Positions 18,114-26,831 of a stretch of 64,000 nt of DNA are shown here, one piece after another. Origin of the DNA: JAXLRU01 sp046330935. Lineage in GTDB: Bacteria; Actinomycetota; Actinomycetes; Actinomycetales; Kineosporiaceae. The notes beneath the pieces were generated by a model that ran no database searches, had not been told where the DNA came from, and was given only the letters and a program-made list of their open reading frames with translations. Every line of letters starts with the position of its first letter. Within the stretch, counting starts at the first letter, position 1. Where the stretch lies: assembly GCA_046330935.1 (NCBI GenBank), contig JAXLRU010000004.1, forward strand, positions 558,001-622,000, given 5' to 3'. The position numbers were made by a program, and so were the translations under genes.

Positions 18114-18128
18114 ACACTGGCCCGCCGG

Positions 18129-20036
18129 TCAGGAGCCGCAGGTCACCGCGATGCCGGCAGGGTCACCCGTGCCCGACACCAGGTAGCCCGCGCCGGAGGG
18201 CACCACCGAGACGACGCCCGCCGCGGCCGCGGGGGTCAGCCGCCCCGCACCCGACAGCGACACGCTCGCCACGTACCCGCCGGGCCATGCGGCGGGCACC
18301 GACACCGTCGAGCAGGAGTTCGCCACCACGGCGCCCTTCTTGACGGTCTTGGTCAGCGTCTTGCAGGTCTTCTTGCCGTTCTTGCCCGTCTTGCACTTCT
18401 TGACGGTCTTCACCTTGCCCGTCGGCTTCGCCGTCGGCTTGGTCGTGGTCGGCACCGACGTGGTCGTCGTCGGGGTCGTCGTCGTCGGCTCGGGGGTCGC
18501 CGAGATCTGCTGGGTCGAGACCACGACGTCATCGATCAGGAACGACGCCGTCGCCGAAGGGCTCTCCGCGTACAGCTGCAGCGCCGTCGCACCGGCGGGC
18601 ACGGTGTAGGTGCCGGCCAGCCGCACCCAGCCGTCCGCGGTCGCGGACACGTCGGGGCTGACGTGGGTGTAGGTGGCGGTGCCGTCGACCGTGGCCTCGA
18701 CCGTCAGGTTGAGGGTGGTCGCCGCCTCACCGGCGGCGAGGCGGCCGTAGCCCGCGACGTAGTACGTGCGGCCCGGGTACATCACCTGCGACATGTCACG
18801 GCTGGCGCCGTTCCAGACGTCGGTCCGGCCGGTGACGCGCAGTGCCTGGCCGCTGGAGTGGCCGGGGGACGCCGCCGCCACGCTCGCCGCGCCGCGGCCC
18901 GTCCACGAGTCGGTGCCGCTCTCGAACGTCGAGGAGAGCACGACGCCGTTCTGCGGCGGGTACGTGGTCGGCGTCGGGGTGGGGGTGTTCGTCGGGTTGG
19001 TGCCGGTGTAGCGCACCGTGCCGGCGTTGAGGGTGTTCAGCACGCTGGTGTAGTTGGGGTTCTTGCCACCGCTGCCGTTGAACAGCAGCGGGGTGCCGTT
19101 GCTGCCGATCCACGAGTCGGTGTCGCGCACGCCCCAGACGGTGATGCCGGCGCAGCGGGTGACCGCGAGGCAGGCGCGGGTCACGGCGGCGTAGGTGTTG
19201 GGGCTGTTCGAACCGGGCGCGTCGAGCTCGGTGATCTGGACGTCGACGCCGAGGTCGGCGAAGCGCTGCAGGTTCGCCTGGTAGGTGCTGTCGAGGTTGT
19301 TGCCGACGTGCGACTGGAAGCCCACGCAGTCGATCGGCACGCCACGCGACTTGAAGTCCTTGACCATGGTGTAGACGCCGGTCGACTTCGCGTTGATGCC
19401 GTCGAGGTTGTAGTCGTTGTAGCAGAGCTTCACGTTCGGGTCCGCGGCGCGCGCGGCCTTGAACGCGGCCTCGATCCAGTCGTTGCCCGTGCGCTGCAGG
19501 TTGGAGTCGCGCCGCGAGCCGCGGCCGTCGTCGGCGAACGCCTCGTTGACGACGTCCCAGGCGTAGATCTTGCCGCGGTAGTGCGTCGCGACCTGGGTGA
19601 CGTGGTTGATCGCCGCGTTGCGCAGGTCGGTGCCCGACAGGCTCTGCGCCCAGCGGGGCTGCTGCGCGTGCCACAGCAGGGCGTGGCCGCGCATGCGGGC
19701 GCCGTTCTGGGTGGCCCAGCTGAGGATGCGGTCGCCGTTGGTGTAGTTGAACGAGCCGCGGGCGTTGCCCTCGGTGGCGTCCCACTTCATCTCGTTCTCG
19801 GCCGTGATCATGTTGAACTCACGCGCGCCGATCGAGGCGTAGGTGCTGTCGCCGAGGCGGCCCGCAGCGATGGCGGTGCCGAAGTAGCGGTTGGTCACCG
19901 CCGCGGCGTCCTTGAGGGTGCTGCCGGCGGCGTCGGCGGTGCCGATCACCATCGTGCCGGTGAACGCGGTCGCCGCGGCGGCGGTGAGCACGGTGCCGGC
20001 CGTTCGCAGGCGGAGGGTCCGGGCGTGAGGGGACAT
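18129..20036 (-). CDS. GH10 endo-beta-1,4-xylanase with CBM and Lys/Cys-rich tail
   Basis: A 635-aa secreted xylanase. Signal peptide 1-36. GH10 barrel about 38-345: acid/base Glu165 (WDVVNEAFAD), nucleophile Glu270 (ITELDAPG), with HALLWHAQQPRW and TVWGVRD as further family motifs. After a Thr/Pro linker comes a CBM4/9-CBM22-type beta-sandwich (about 365-510; NGVVLSSTFESGTDSWTGRG ... ASFLIDDVVVS). A second linker, the basic KKCKTGKNGKKTCKT cassette and a 65-residue tail follow, almost the same as in GH5. The reading frame is open far upstream into the esterase, but the ATG at 20036 has GGAG 8 nt before it, starts a clear signal peptide, and lies after a hairpin. It attacks the xylan backbone alongside the neighbouring esterase and GH43. 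Confidence 0.94.
   Translation of the reverse strand: MSPHARTLRLRTAGTVLTAAAATAFTGTMVIGTADAAGSTLKDAAAVTNRYFGTAIAAGRLGDSTYASIGAREFNMITAENEMKWDATEGNARGSFNYTNGDRILSWATQNGARMRGHALLWHAQQPRWAQSLSGTDLRNAAINHVTQVATHYRGKIYAWDVVNEAFADDGRGSRRDSNLQRTGNDWIEAAFKAARAADPNVKLCYNDYNLDGINAKSTGVYTMVKDFKSRGVPIDCVGFQSHVGNNLDSTYQANLQRFADLGVDVQITELDAPGSNSPNTYAAVTRACLAVTRCAGITVWGVRDTDSWIGSNGTPLLFNGSGGKNPNYTSVLNTLNAGTVRYTGTNPTNTPTPTPTTYPPQNGVVLSSTFESGTDSWTGRGAASVAAASPGHSSGQALRVTGRTDVWNGASRDMSQVMYPGRTYYVAGYGRLAAGEAATTLNLTVEATVDGTATYTHVSPDVSATADGWVRLAGTYTVPAGATALQLYAESPSATASFLIDDVVVSTQQISATPEPTTTTPTTTTSVPTTTKPTAKPTGKVKTVKKCKTGKNGKKTCKTLTKTVKKGAVVANSCSTVSVPAAWPGGYVASVSLSGAGRLTPAAAAGVVSVVPSGAGYLVSGTGDPAGIAVTCGS
18289..18429. 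repeat. 141-bp direct repeat, copy B (in the GH10 gene)
   Basis: Partner of the copy at 16497-16637. Near identity limited to the cassette points to recent duplication or gene conversion between the two hydrolase genes. Confidence 0.9.
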
Positions 20037-20092
20037 GTCGACTCCAGATCGTTCTTCAGGACCGCGGCAGCGGCGGCGAGCCGCGGGCAGAC

Positions 20093-20120
20093 CTGCGGTG
20101 CCCGGGGCCGGGCACCGCAG
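20093..20120 (-). terminator. Hairpin between esterase and xylanase genes
   Basis: A perfect 13-bp stem (20093-20105 with 20108-20120), 2-nt loop, between the presumed esterase stop (20135-20137) and the xylanase start. It argues that these are two genes even though one frame runs through. Confidence 0.7.
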
Positions 20121-20134
20121 GAGCTTGGAGGTGG

Positions 20135-21849
20135 TCAGGACGACAGCGGCCCGAGCAGGCCGAAGCGTCGCCGCGCCCGAGGAGGGCTTGCGGGTGCGGC
20201 AGGTCTTCTTGCCGTTCTTGGCCGTGCGGCACTTGGTGACGGGCTTCTTGGTCGTCTTGACCTTGGTCGTCTTCGTCTTGGTCGTCTTCGTGGGCTTGGT
20301 CGTGGTGGGGCCGGTGGTCGGGCTCGTCGTGGTCGGCGTCGGCGACGTGGTCAGCGGTTGCGTCGAGACCGTGACGTCGTCGAGCAGGAAGCTCGCGGTC
20401 TCGGACGGGCTCTCGGCGTACAGGCGCAGGGAGGTCGCGCCGTCGGGCACGGTGTAGGTGCCGGAGACGTACGCCCACCCGTCGGCGGTGACGGCGGCGT
20501 CGTTGGAGACGTGGTCGTAGCTCGTCGTGCCGTTGCTGCTGCGCTCGACGGTGAGGTTGACCGTCGTCGCCGACTGGCCGGACTCGCAGTCGCGCCCATG
20601 CACCGAGGTAGTAGGTGCTTCCGGCGCGCAGCACCGAGGTCACGTCGCGGACGGGGCCGTTCCAGGCGGCCGTCCGGTTCGTCACCGACAGCGCCGCGTT
20701 GCCGGAGTGGGCCGTCCCGGAGGCGACGGCCACCTGCTCACCGGCACGCGCCGTCCAGCCCTGGGTCGTGCCGTCCTCGAACGTCGAGGACAGGACGACG
20801 CCGTTCTGCGGCGGGAGCGAGGTGGTCGTCGGCGGGGTGGAGGTGGTCGTCGGCGACGTGGGGCTGGTCATCGGGGCCGAGTCGTCGAGGCCGAGGAACG
20901 TGATCGCGTAGCTGAGCATGCCGTTGGTGGGCAGCGCGTGGCCGGCGTTGGCGTAGCTCATGCCCTCGACCACCGGGTGGGCGTCACTGGTGCCGTAGCG
21001 GGTGCGGACCCAGCCCGAGGCGGGGGTGTCGGTCTTGACCGCCGTCTGGCTGACGCCGTGGACGTTCGTCCACTGCTTGATCGCCTCGCCGAAGTTGACG
21101 TAGCTCAGCGTCGTGTCCTGACCGCCGTGCCACAGCTGCATGCGCGGGTAGCTGCCCGTGTAGCCGGGGTACATGCCGCGCACGGCGTTGCCCCAGTCCT
21201 GCGCGCTCTTGACCGATGCGGCCGCCGGAGCAGTCGCCGTTCCACTCCGAGTTGTCGGGCGTGGAGAAGCAGGTGGCGGGGACGCCCGAGAAGGCCGCGC
21301 CGGCCTTGAAGACGTCGGGGTACAGGCCCGCGAGCACGTTCGTCATCATCGCGCCCGAGGAGAACCCGGAGACGACGATCTTGTTGGGGTCGACCGGGTA
21401 CTTGAGCGCGCGTAGTCGACCATCGACATGATGCCGACGGGGTCGCTGCCGCCGCGCTTGAGCGCCTGGGCGGAGTGGACGTCCCAGCACGCGCCCGACC
21501 TGGCGTGGTCTCGGGCACGCACCACGATGTAGCCGTAGCGGTCGGCGGCCGAGATGTACTCGGGGCCGAGCCCGTTGGCCGCGTAGGCGGCCGAGCCCTG
21601 ACAGGAGTGCAGGAGCACGAGCAGCGCCGGCTTGGCCGCGACGCGTGCGGGCACGTACCAGTACATCCGCAGGTTGCTGGGGTTGGACCCGAAGCTGGTC
21701 ACCTGGGTGAGGGTGGCGGCCGAGGCCTGCGTGACCCCCACGGCCATGGCCGCGACGAGGACGCCGGCCGCGCCGGCCCCGATCAGCCTCCTGCGGCGAC
21801 GGGTCTCGACGCGCCGCGCGAACGACGCCAGGGCAGGGATCGGATTCAC
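20135..21849 (-). pseudogene. Frameshifted CE1/PHB-depolymerase-type secreted esterase with CBM
   Basis: Read across frames this is a secreted alpha/beta-hydrolase of the PHB depolymerase/CE1 group, probably an acetylxylan or feruloyl esterase given its neighbours. All key parts exist but in different frames. Frame 1 (21849 to about 21412): signal peptide, LLVLLHSCQGSAA, to MVDYAR. Frame 2 (to about 21230): KYPVDPNKIVVSGFSSGAMM with the GFSSG serine nucleophile. Frame 3 (to about 20590): MYPGYTGSYPRMQLWHGGQD (Asp), GHALP (His) and the start of a CBM. Frame 4: the CBM remainder and the TKCRTAKNGKKTCRT tail. The simplest indels are -1 near 21411, +1 near 21233 and +1 near 20590; a fourth would be needed to reach the TGA at 20137-20135. 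The start GTG has AAGGAG 7 nt upstream. Either a decayed gene or sequencing errors. Confidence 0.85.
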
Positions 21850-21893
21850 CTGTGTCTCCTTCGACCGGGAATGCCTCTGGTCAGGGCTTTCAT

Positions 21894-21950
21894 GTGATCG
21901 CTCACCTGTCGGGCCCGGCAGAAGCTACGCCGCGCCCCCAGGAGGGTCAA
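21894..21950 (-). promoter_or_regulatory. Esterase promoter and LacI-type operator
   Basis: On the minus strand: -35 TTGACC (21950-21945), 17-bp spacer, -10 TAGCTT (21927-21922). About 15 bp further down is GTGATCGCTCAC (21905-21894), one mismatch from the symmetrical lac-operator core. That is the place for a roadblock repressor, 45 bp before the start codon. Confidence 0.6.
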
Positions 21951-22288
21951 GCCGGAGACCGCCCGATCATGCATTCAGCGCACGTGCCGAACCGCAGAAC
22001 TTTTCGAAACGGACTTCTTGTCATGGCGGGCATCCGCCGCGTCGCGATGGCCCCTCGGCGCCGCTACCGGCCGTGACCTGCGACGATATGGGCGACGCCA
22101 GAGGTGTGGGCCGCCCGGCGCGCGGGCCGCGCGCGGGCCTCGGCGCCTGCCGGCAGGGCGGCGGCCGCCTCGAGCGGCACCGGCCGACCTCACCTGGCGA
22201 CGAGGTCTTCAGAAACTGTTATCGGCAGGCCCGAGAACGCACTCGCGCTTTCCTCGGCCACGATCGCGGGGAATGCGAAGCAGCATGG
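21951..22288. other. Intergenic stretch with one palindrome
   Basis: No gene is supported here. The only notable site is TTTTCGAAAC (22001-22010), nearly the symmetric GTTTCGAAAC used by some LacI-family regulators, but about 280 bp from the nearest GH43 promoter element and 50 bp behind the esterase -35. Confidence 0.35.
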
Positions 22289-22333
22289 TTGACCGCCTCC
22301 GTGCCCGGCCATAGATTGGCGAAACATTCCGCC
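22289..22333 (+). promoter_or_regulatory. GH43 promoter with candidate operator at the start site
   Basis: -35 TTGACC (22289-22294), 17-bp spacer, -10 TAGATT (22312-22317), a close match to the housekeeping sigma consensus. The imperfect inverted repeat GGCGAAACATTCCGCC (22318-22333) covers the expected transcription start. The leader would be about 100 nt. Confidence 0.6.
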
Positions 22334-22423
22334 CCCCCCTGCCCGACATCTCCGGGGGCGAGGACCCGCTCCCGCCCGGCGCCTTCGGCCTGCCGGGCAT
22401 CCCGGCGACAGAGGCGAGACCCC

Positions 22424-24112
22424 ATGGACGCAACGACGCGCCGTCCCCCACGAACCCGCCGGGGCATGCGCTCCCGTGCGCTGATCCTCTCGGCCGCGGC
22501 GGCCGTGGGCCTGGGCACGGTGCAGGCGATGACCGCCGCCTCCCCCGCCCACGCCGACAACCCGATCGTCCAGACGATCTACACCGCCGACCCGGCGCCG
22601 CTGGTGGTCGGTGACCGGGTGTACCTGTACACGGGCCACGACGAGGACGGCGCCAGCTACTTCACCATGAAGGACTGGCACGTCTACTCCTCGGCCGACA
22701 TGGTCAACTGGACCGACCACGGGTCGCCGCTGAGCCTGGCGTCCTTCAGCTGGGCGAAGGCCGACGCCTGGGCGGGGCAGGTCGTGCCGCGCAACGGCAA
22801 GTACTACTGGTACGTGCCGGTGACCAGCAACAGCGGCGGCCGCGCGATCGGCGTCGCGGTGGGCGACTCCCCCACCGGGCCGTTCAAGGACGCCCTCGGG
22901 CGCGCCCTGGTCTCGACGAACGAGATCGACCCGACGGCGTTCATCGACGACGACGGGCAGGCGTACCTGTACTGGGGCAACCCCAACCTCAACTACGTGA
23001 AGCTCAACCCCGACATGATCTCGTTCAACGGGAGCCCGCAGCGGATCACGTTGACGACGGCGGGCTTCGGCACCCGCCCGGGCGACGCGAACCGGCCCAC
23101 CCTCTTCGAGGAGGGGCCCTGGGTCTACAAGCGCAACGGGATCTACTACAACGTGTTCGCCGCGAAGTGCTGCTCGGAGTTCCTCGCCTACTCGACGGCG
23201 CCCGGCCCGCTGGGGCCGTGGACCTACCGCGGCACCGTGATGCCGACGCAGGGCAGCAGCTTCACCAACCACCCCGGGGTGATCGACTTCAAGGGCGGTT
23301 CGTACCTCTTCTACCACAACGGCGCGCTTCCGGGCGGGGGCGGTTACCAGCGCTCCGTGGCCGTGGAGAAGTTCACCTACGGCACTGACGGCAGCATCCC
23401 GCAGATGTCGATGACGACGACCGGCGCGCCGCAGGTGGGCACCCTCGACCCCTACACGCGGCAGGAGGGCGAGACCATCGCGTGGTCGTCGGGGGTGGAG
23501 ACGGAGCGGTCCTCCGACGGCGGCATGAATCTGTCGTTCCTCGACAACGGCGACTACGTCAAGGTCAAGGGCGTCGCGTTCGGCACCGGTGCGGCCTCGT
23601 TCTCGGCCCGGGTGGCCTCGGCCACCTCCGGCGGGACGATCGAGGTGCGGCTGGACAGCGTCACGGGCAGCACCGTCGCGACGTGCTCGGTGCCCGGGAC
23701 GAACGGGTGGCAGACGTGGACGTCGGTGACCTGCCCCGCCTCGGGGGCCACCGGCACCCACGACGTGTTCCTGAGGTTCACGGGCGGCAGCGGGAGCCTG
23801 TTCAACCTCGACTCGTGGCAGTTCGCGCAGCGGTCGACGCCGACGCCCACGACGACGTCCCCCACGCCGACGACGAGCTCGCCGACCCCCACGACGTCCT
23901 CGCCCACGCCCAGCACGACGACCACGACCAAGACCACGAAGAAGCCGCGCAAGACGACGACGAAGAAGTCCCGCTCGTGCAAGAACACCCGTAAGTGCTC
24001 GCGGACGACGCGCAAGGCGGCCGTGGCGTCACTGGCCGGGTGCCGGGCGGGGCTGACGCCGCTCGACACGTGGCCCGGCGGCTTCCGCACCCCGAGCTGC
24101 CGTCGCAGCTGA
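22424..24112 (+). CDS. GH43 glycosidase with CBM6 (arabinofuranosidase/xylosidase-like)
   Basis: A 562-aa secreted enzyme removing arabinose or xylose from xylan. Signal peptide ends near SPAHA (residue 44). The five-bladed GH43 propeller follows: catalytic base Asp56 in YTADPAPLV, pKa-modulating Asp in NEIDPTAFIDDDG, and acid Glu in the EEGPWVYKRNG segment. A CBM6-like beta-sandwich occupies about 325-465 (IEVRLDSVTGSTVATC ... FNLDSWQF). A long Thr/Ser/Pro repeat linker leads to a basic tail with four cysteines (KSRSCKNTRKCSRTTRK, LAGC ... PSC) that resembles, but does not copy, the GH5/GH10 tails. ATG 22424 follows GAGGCGAG; ATG 22466 is an alternative. Confidence 0.9.
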   Translation: MDATTRRPPRTRRGMRSRALILSAAAAVGLGTVQAMTAASPAHADNPIVQTIYTADPAPLVVGDRVYLYTGHDEDGASYFTMKDWHVYSSADMVNWTDHGSPLSLASFSWAKADAWAGQVVPRNGKYYWYVPVTSNSGGRAIGVAVGDSPTGPFKDALGRALVSTNEIDPTAFIDDDGQAYLYWGNPNLNYVKLNPDMISFNGSPQRITLTTAGFGTRPGDANRPTLFEEGPWVYKRNGIYYNVFAAKCCSEFLAYSTAPGPLGPWTYRGTVMPTQGSSFTNHPGVIDFKGGSYLFYHNGALPGGGGYQRSVAVEKFTYGTDGSIPQMSMTTTGAPQVGTLDPYTRQEGETIAWSSGVETERSSDGGMNLSFLDNGDYVKVKGVAFGTGAASFSARVASATSGGTIEVRLDSVTGSTVATCSVPGTNGWQTWTSVTCPASGATGTHDVFLRFTGGSGSLFNLDSWQFAQRSTPTPTTTSPTPTTSSPTPTTSSPTPSTTTTTKTTKKPRKTTTKKSRSCKNTRKCSRTTRKAAVASLAGCRAGLTPLDTWPGGFRTPSCRRS

Positions 24113-24139
24113 GGTCACCGGCAGGCATCATCGAGGGCT

Positions 24140-24179
24140 GCGGGGCGGGTACGCGATCGGCATCGCGTGCCCGCCCCGC
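24140..24179 (+). terminator. Hairpin terminator of the GH43 gene
   Basis: An 18-bp stem (24140-24157 with 24162-24179), one G-U pair, 4-nt loop, 27 bp past the stop. Confidence 0.8.
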
Positions 24180-24479
24180 GGCCGCTACCCTGACCTTGGT
24201 CTCAGTCAGGGCCGGGTGACGCCTGCCTGCCGTCGTCCCGTCCCTGCCCCGCCGTTGCCGACGGCCGGGCACGTGCCGCCCTCGCGAGGGCCCGGCCAGG
24301 AGGAGGTGGGGTAGGTGCCTTCCAGCGATAGCACCCCCGCCAGTCCCCTCGCCGTGGCGGGCCCGTCGACCTCGCGCTGATCCTCCCTCTCGGACCACCG
24401 CTCCCCCGCCTGCCACGGCGTCAGCCCTGCCGCCTGCGCGTCCACGCGCGGCGCGGATCACTCTGACGGGAGCCCTGAG
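24180..24479 (+). other. Structured leader upstream of corA
   Basis: A 300-bp GC-rich stretch with no supported gene. GCCCTCGCGAGGGC (24278-24291) can form a hairpin and competes with a second pairing of GGCCGGGC (24263-24270) with GCCCGGCC (24290-24297), so alternative folds are possible. I do not recognise an M-box or other known magnesium riboswitch. Confidence 0.35.
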
Positions 24480-25610
24480 ATGAACCGGCCCACGCGCACG
24501 GCCCTGCGCACGCTGCCCCTCGCCCGCACCCTCCCCCGCCGTGGCGCCCTGCCCCGCCGCGCCGCCGCCGTCGGCATCACCGTCCCCGCGCGCCGCTCGT
24601 CCGCGCTGCTCGACGCTGCCGTCGCCTGGGGGCACTACGTGGGCGGGGTGCGCCAGCCCAACCGCGGGTTCGACGCCGCCGTCTCGGCCGCCCAGCACGG
24701 CGAGGGCTTCCTGTGGATCGGCCTGCACGACCCGACGCCCGCGCAGCTGGCGAAGCTCGGTGAGGTGTTCGGGCTCCACCCGCTGTCGGTCGAGGACGCC
24801 GAGAACCCCCGGCAGCGCCCCAAGTTCGAGCGCTACGACGACACGATCGTCCTGGCCCTGCGCACCCTCGCCTACCTCGCGCACGACGAGCGCTGCGGCG
24901 AGGACGAGGGCGGCGACATCGTCGAGACCGGCACGATCATGGTCTTCGTCGGCGACTGGTTCGTGGCGACCGTGCGGCACGGCCGGCACGCCTCGATGAG
25001 CGGCCTGCGCACGCGGCTGGAGGCCAACCCGATCCAGCTCGCGCTGGGCCCCAGCGCGGTGCTGCACGCCGTCGCCGACAAGGTCGTCGACGCCTACCTG
25101 GCCGTCACCGACGCGGTGCAGCAGGACATCGAGGAGATCGAGAACAGCGTCTTCGCCGCCCGGGCCAGCACCGACGTCGAGCGCATCTACCAGCTCAAGC
25201 GCGACGTCATCGAGATGAAGCGGACCGTGACCCCCCTCGCGCTGCCGCTGCGCGAGATGGCCGAGCGGCCCATGCGGCTGGTGCACCCCGACATCCGCGA
25301 GTACTTCCGCGACGTCGAGGACCACCTCGCCCGGGTCCGCGAGCAGGTGGCGAGCTTCGACGAACTGCTCACCTCGATCCTCCAGGCCGGCCTCGCCCGC
25401 CTGTCCGTCGCCGAGAACGAGGACATGCGCAAGATCTCGGCTTGGGTCGCCATCGCCGCCGTCCCCACGATGATCGCCGGGATCTACGGCATGAACTTCG
25501 AGGTCATGCCCGAGCTGCAGCACGCCTGGGGGTATCCCAGCGCCCTCACGCTCATGGTCACCGTGTGTGCGCTGATGTACCGCGGGTTCAAGCGCAACGG
25601 GTGGTTGTAG
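24480..25610 (+). CDS. corA: CorA-family magnesium/cobalt transporter
   Basis: A 376-aa pentameric divalent-cation channel of the CorA family. The cytoplasmic domain includes GEGFLWIGLHDPT and HPLSVEDAENPRQRPKFERYDD. A long stalk helix precedes two C-terminal transmembrane helices, the first ending in the diagnostic YGMNFE (GMN motif) and the second in ALMYRGFKRNGWL. The N-terminal 35 residues are basic and Ala/Pro-rich. ATG 24480 is preceded by a weak GGGAG. Mg2+ import is the family role. Confidence 0.95.
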   Translation: MNRPTRTALRTLPLARTLPRRGALPRRAAAVGITVPARRSSALLDAAVAWGHYVGGVRQPNRGFDAAVSAAQHGEGFLWIGLHDPTPAQLAKLGEVFGLHPLSVEDAENPRQRPKFERYDDTIVLALRTLAYLAHDERCGEDEGGDIVETGTIMVFVGDWFVATVRHGRHASMSGLRTRLEANPIQLALGPSAVLHAVADKVVDAYLAVTDAVQQDIEEIENSVFAARASTDVERIYQLKRDVIEMKRTVTPLALPLREMAERPMRLVHPDIREYFRDVEDHLARVREQVASFDELLTSILQAGLARLSVAENEDMRKISAWVAIAAVPTMIAGIYGMNFEVMPELQHAWGYPSALTLMVTVCALMYRGFKRNGWL

Positions 25611-25620
25611 CCCTTCCCGC

Positions 25621-25706
25621 GCAAGCCCGCTTGCACGTCACCGACGCACGATCGGCGACTCGCCGGGGGACGGCCCCGCTCCACTGCTCCGAGCGTCGGT
25701 GACGTG
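25621..25706. terminator. Structured region between convergent genes
   Basis: Contains GCAAGCCCGCTTGC (25621-25634) and a perfect 14-bp inverted repeat (25634-25647 with 25693-25706) around 45 nt that hold another small hairpin. Lies between the stops of corA and the stress-protein gene, so probably ends both transcripts. Confidence 0.6.
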
Positions 25707-25716
25707 GGGGCGGGCG

Positions 25717-26601
25717 TCAGTCCTGCGGGGAGGGGGCGTGATCGTGGCCGACCTGACCCGACTCGGGCTCGGGAGCCGGCGCTGCGGCCGCCTCGCGCTC
25801 GCGGGCGGCACGGGCGGCCGCCTCGCGCTCGGCGCGCTCGCGTTCGAGCCGCTCGCGCTTCTGCTTCTCGATCATCTCGCTGTACGTGGGGCCCGTGGGG
25901 CGCGGTGCGGGTGCGCCGTCGGCGGGCGGCCACGTGGGCGGCGCGAGATCGGGGGCGGGCGCATCGCTGCCCGAGGTCGAGCCGGCGGGAGGGACCGCAG
26001 GCGCGGACGGCGGTGCCGGGGGCAACCAGCCCTGCGCGGGCGGCTGAGGCGAGGTGGGGCTGGCCGGGGGACGCGGACCGACCGAGGGCGGGGGCAGGTC
26101 GACGCCGGGGCCGGCGACGGGCAGCCGGGCCAGCATCTCGCTCGCTTGGCGGACCAGGGAGTCGGCACAGAGGACCTGGTACTCCCCCGCGACGATCTCG
26201 CTGCGGGAGGTGAAGTCGCGGCGCCCGCGGGTGGCGGCGTAACTGATCACTCCGAACAGCAGGCCGAACCCCGCGCCGAACAGCATGGCCGTGGGGATCA
26301 CCCCGCCGGCGGCGGTCGAGGCGACGTTGAGCAGCAGCCCGATCAGCAGGCCGAACCACGCCCCCGACAGGGCCCCCTGGACGGCGACCCGGCCGTAGGT
26401 GAGCCGCCCGGTGACCCGCTCCACGACCCGCAGGTCCGTCCCCACGATCGTGACGGCCTGCACGGGCAGCTTGTTGTCGGAGAGGAAGTCGACGGCCCGC
26501 TGGGCCAGGGCGTACGTCGGGTACCGCGCGATCACCTGCCCCGTGGGCAGCGTCATCGTCGGCGGGCGCGTGCGCGAGGGCTGGGGCCCGAAGTTCGCCA
26601 T
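25717..26601 (-). CDS. YflT/general stress protein 17M-like membrane protein
   Basis: A 294-aa protein. Residues 15-60 match the YflT-type general-stress domain (GQVIARYPTYALAQRAVDFLSDNKLPV). Next is a glycine-rich double membrane segment (GAWFGLLIGLLLNVA ... MLFGAGFGLLFGVISYAA), a short conserved stretch, and a Pro-rich then Lys/Arg/Glu/Ala-rich helical C-terminus. ATG 26601 begins MANFGPQPSRTRPPTM. In actinobacteria such proteins are membrane-bound and often stress-induced; molecular function unknown. Confidence 0.78.
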   Translation of the reverse strand: MANFGPQPSRTRPPTMTLPTGQVIARYPTYALAQRAVDFLSDNKLPVQAVTIVGTDLRVVERVTGRLTYGRVAVQGALSGAWFGLLIGLLLNVASTAAGGVIPTAMLFGAGFGLLFGVISYAATRGRRDFTSRSEIVAGEYQVLCADSLVRQASEMLARLPVAGPGVDLPPPSVGPRPPASPTSPQPPAQGWLPPAPPSAPAVPPAGSTSGSDAPAPDLAPPTWPPADGAPAPRPTGPTYSEMIEKQKRERLERERAEREAAARAAREREAAAAPAPEPESGQVGHDHAPSPQD

Positions 26602-26831
26602 GCGCCCATGGTGACCGATCAACCGCCGTAACGCGGTCCGGGGTGGGGGTCCGGGACCCCTCGTTCGCCGCGGGCGCAACTCACGCAGGGGCTGAGGAAT
26701 GAAGCAGGACGCAGCACGCGTTGCCACCGGCGATCGGGAGGCGAGGAGGCCGACCGCGCCGAGGCCGGCGTCCAGGGTCCACATGGTGGGCAGTCGTTGA
26801 GGACGCACCGAAGCGATCCGTATTCTCGCAG

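Noticed and set aside
18129..20603. Esterase CBM and xylanase read as one fused protein, because the frame has no stop between them
   Set aside because: The xylanase has its own Shine-Dalgarno and signal peptide, and a perfect hairpin lies between. The open frame results from an indel in the esterase.
23830..23940. CRISPR-like short repeats
   Set aside because: These are Thr/Ser/Pro codon repeats in the linker of the GH43 protein; no spacers, and in frame.
24180..24479. M-box magnesium riboswitch upstream of corA
   Set aside because: Looked for the conserved M-box blocks; only isolated short resemblances were seen.
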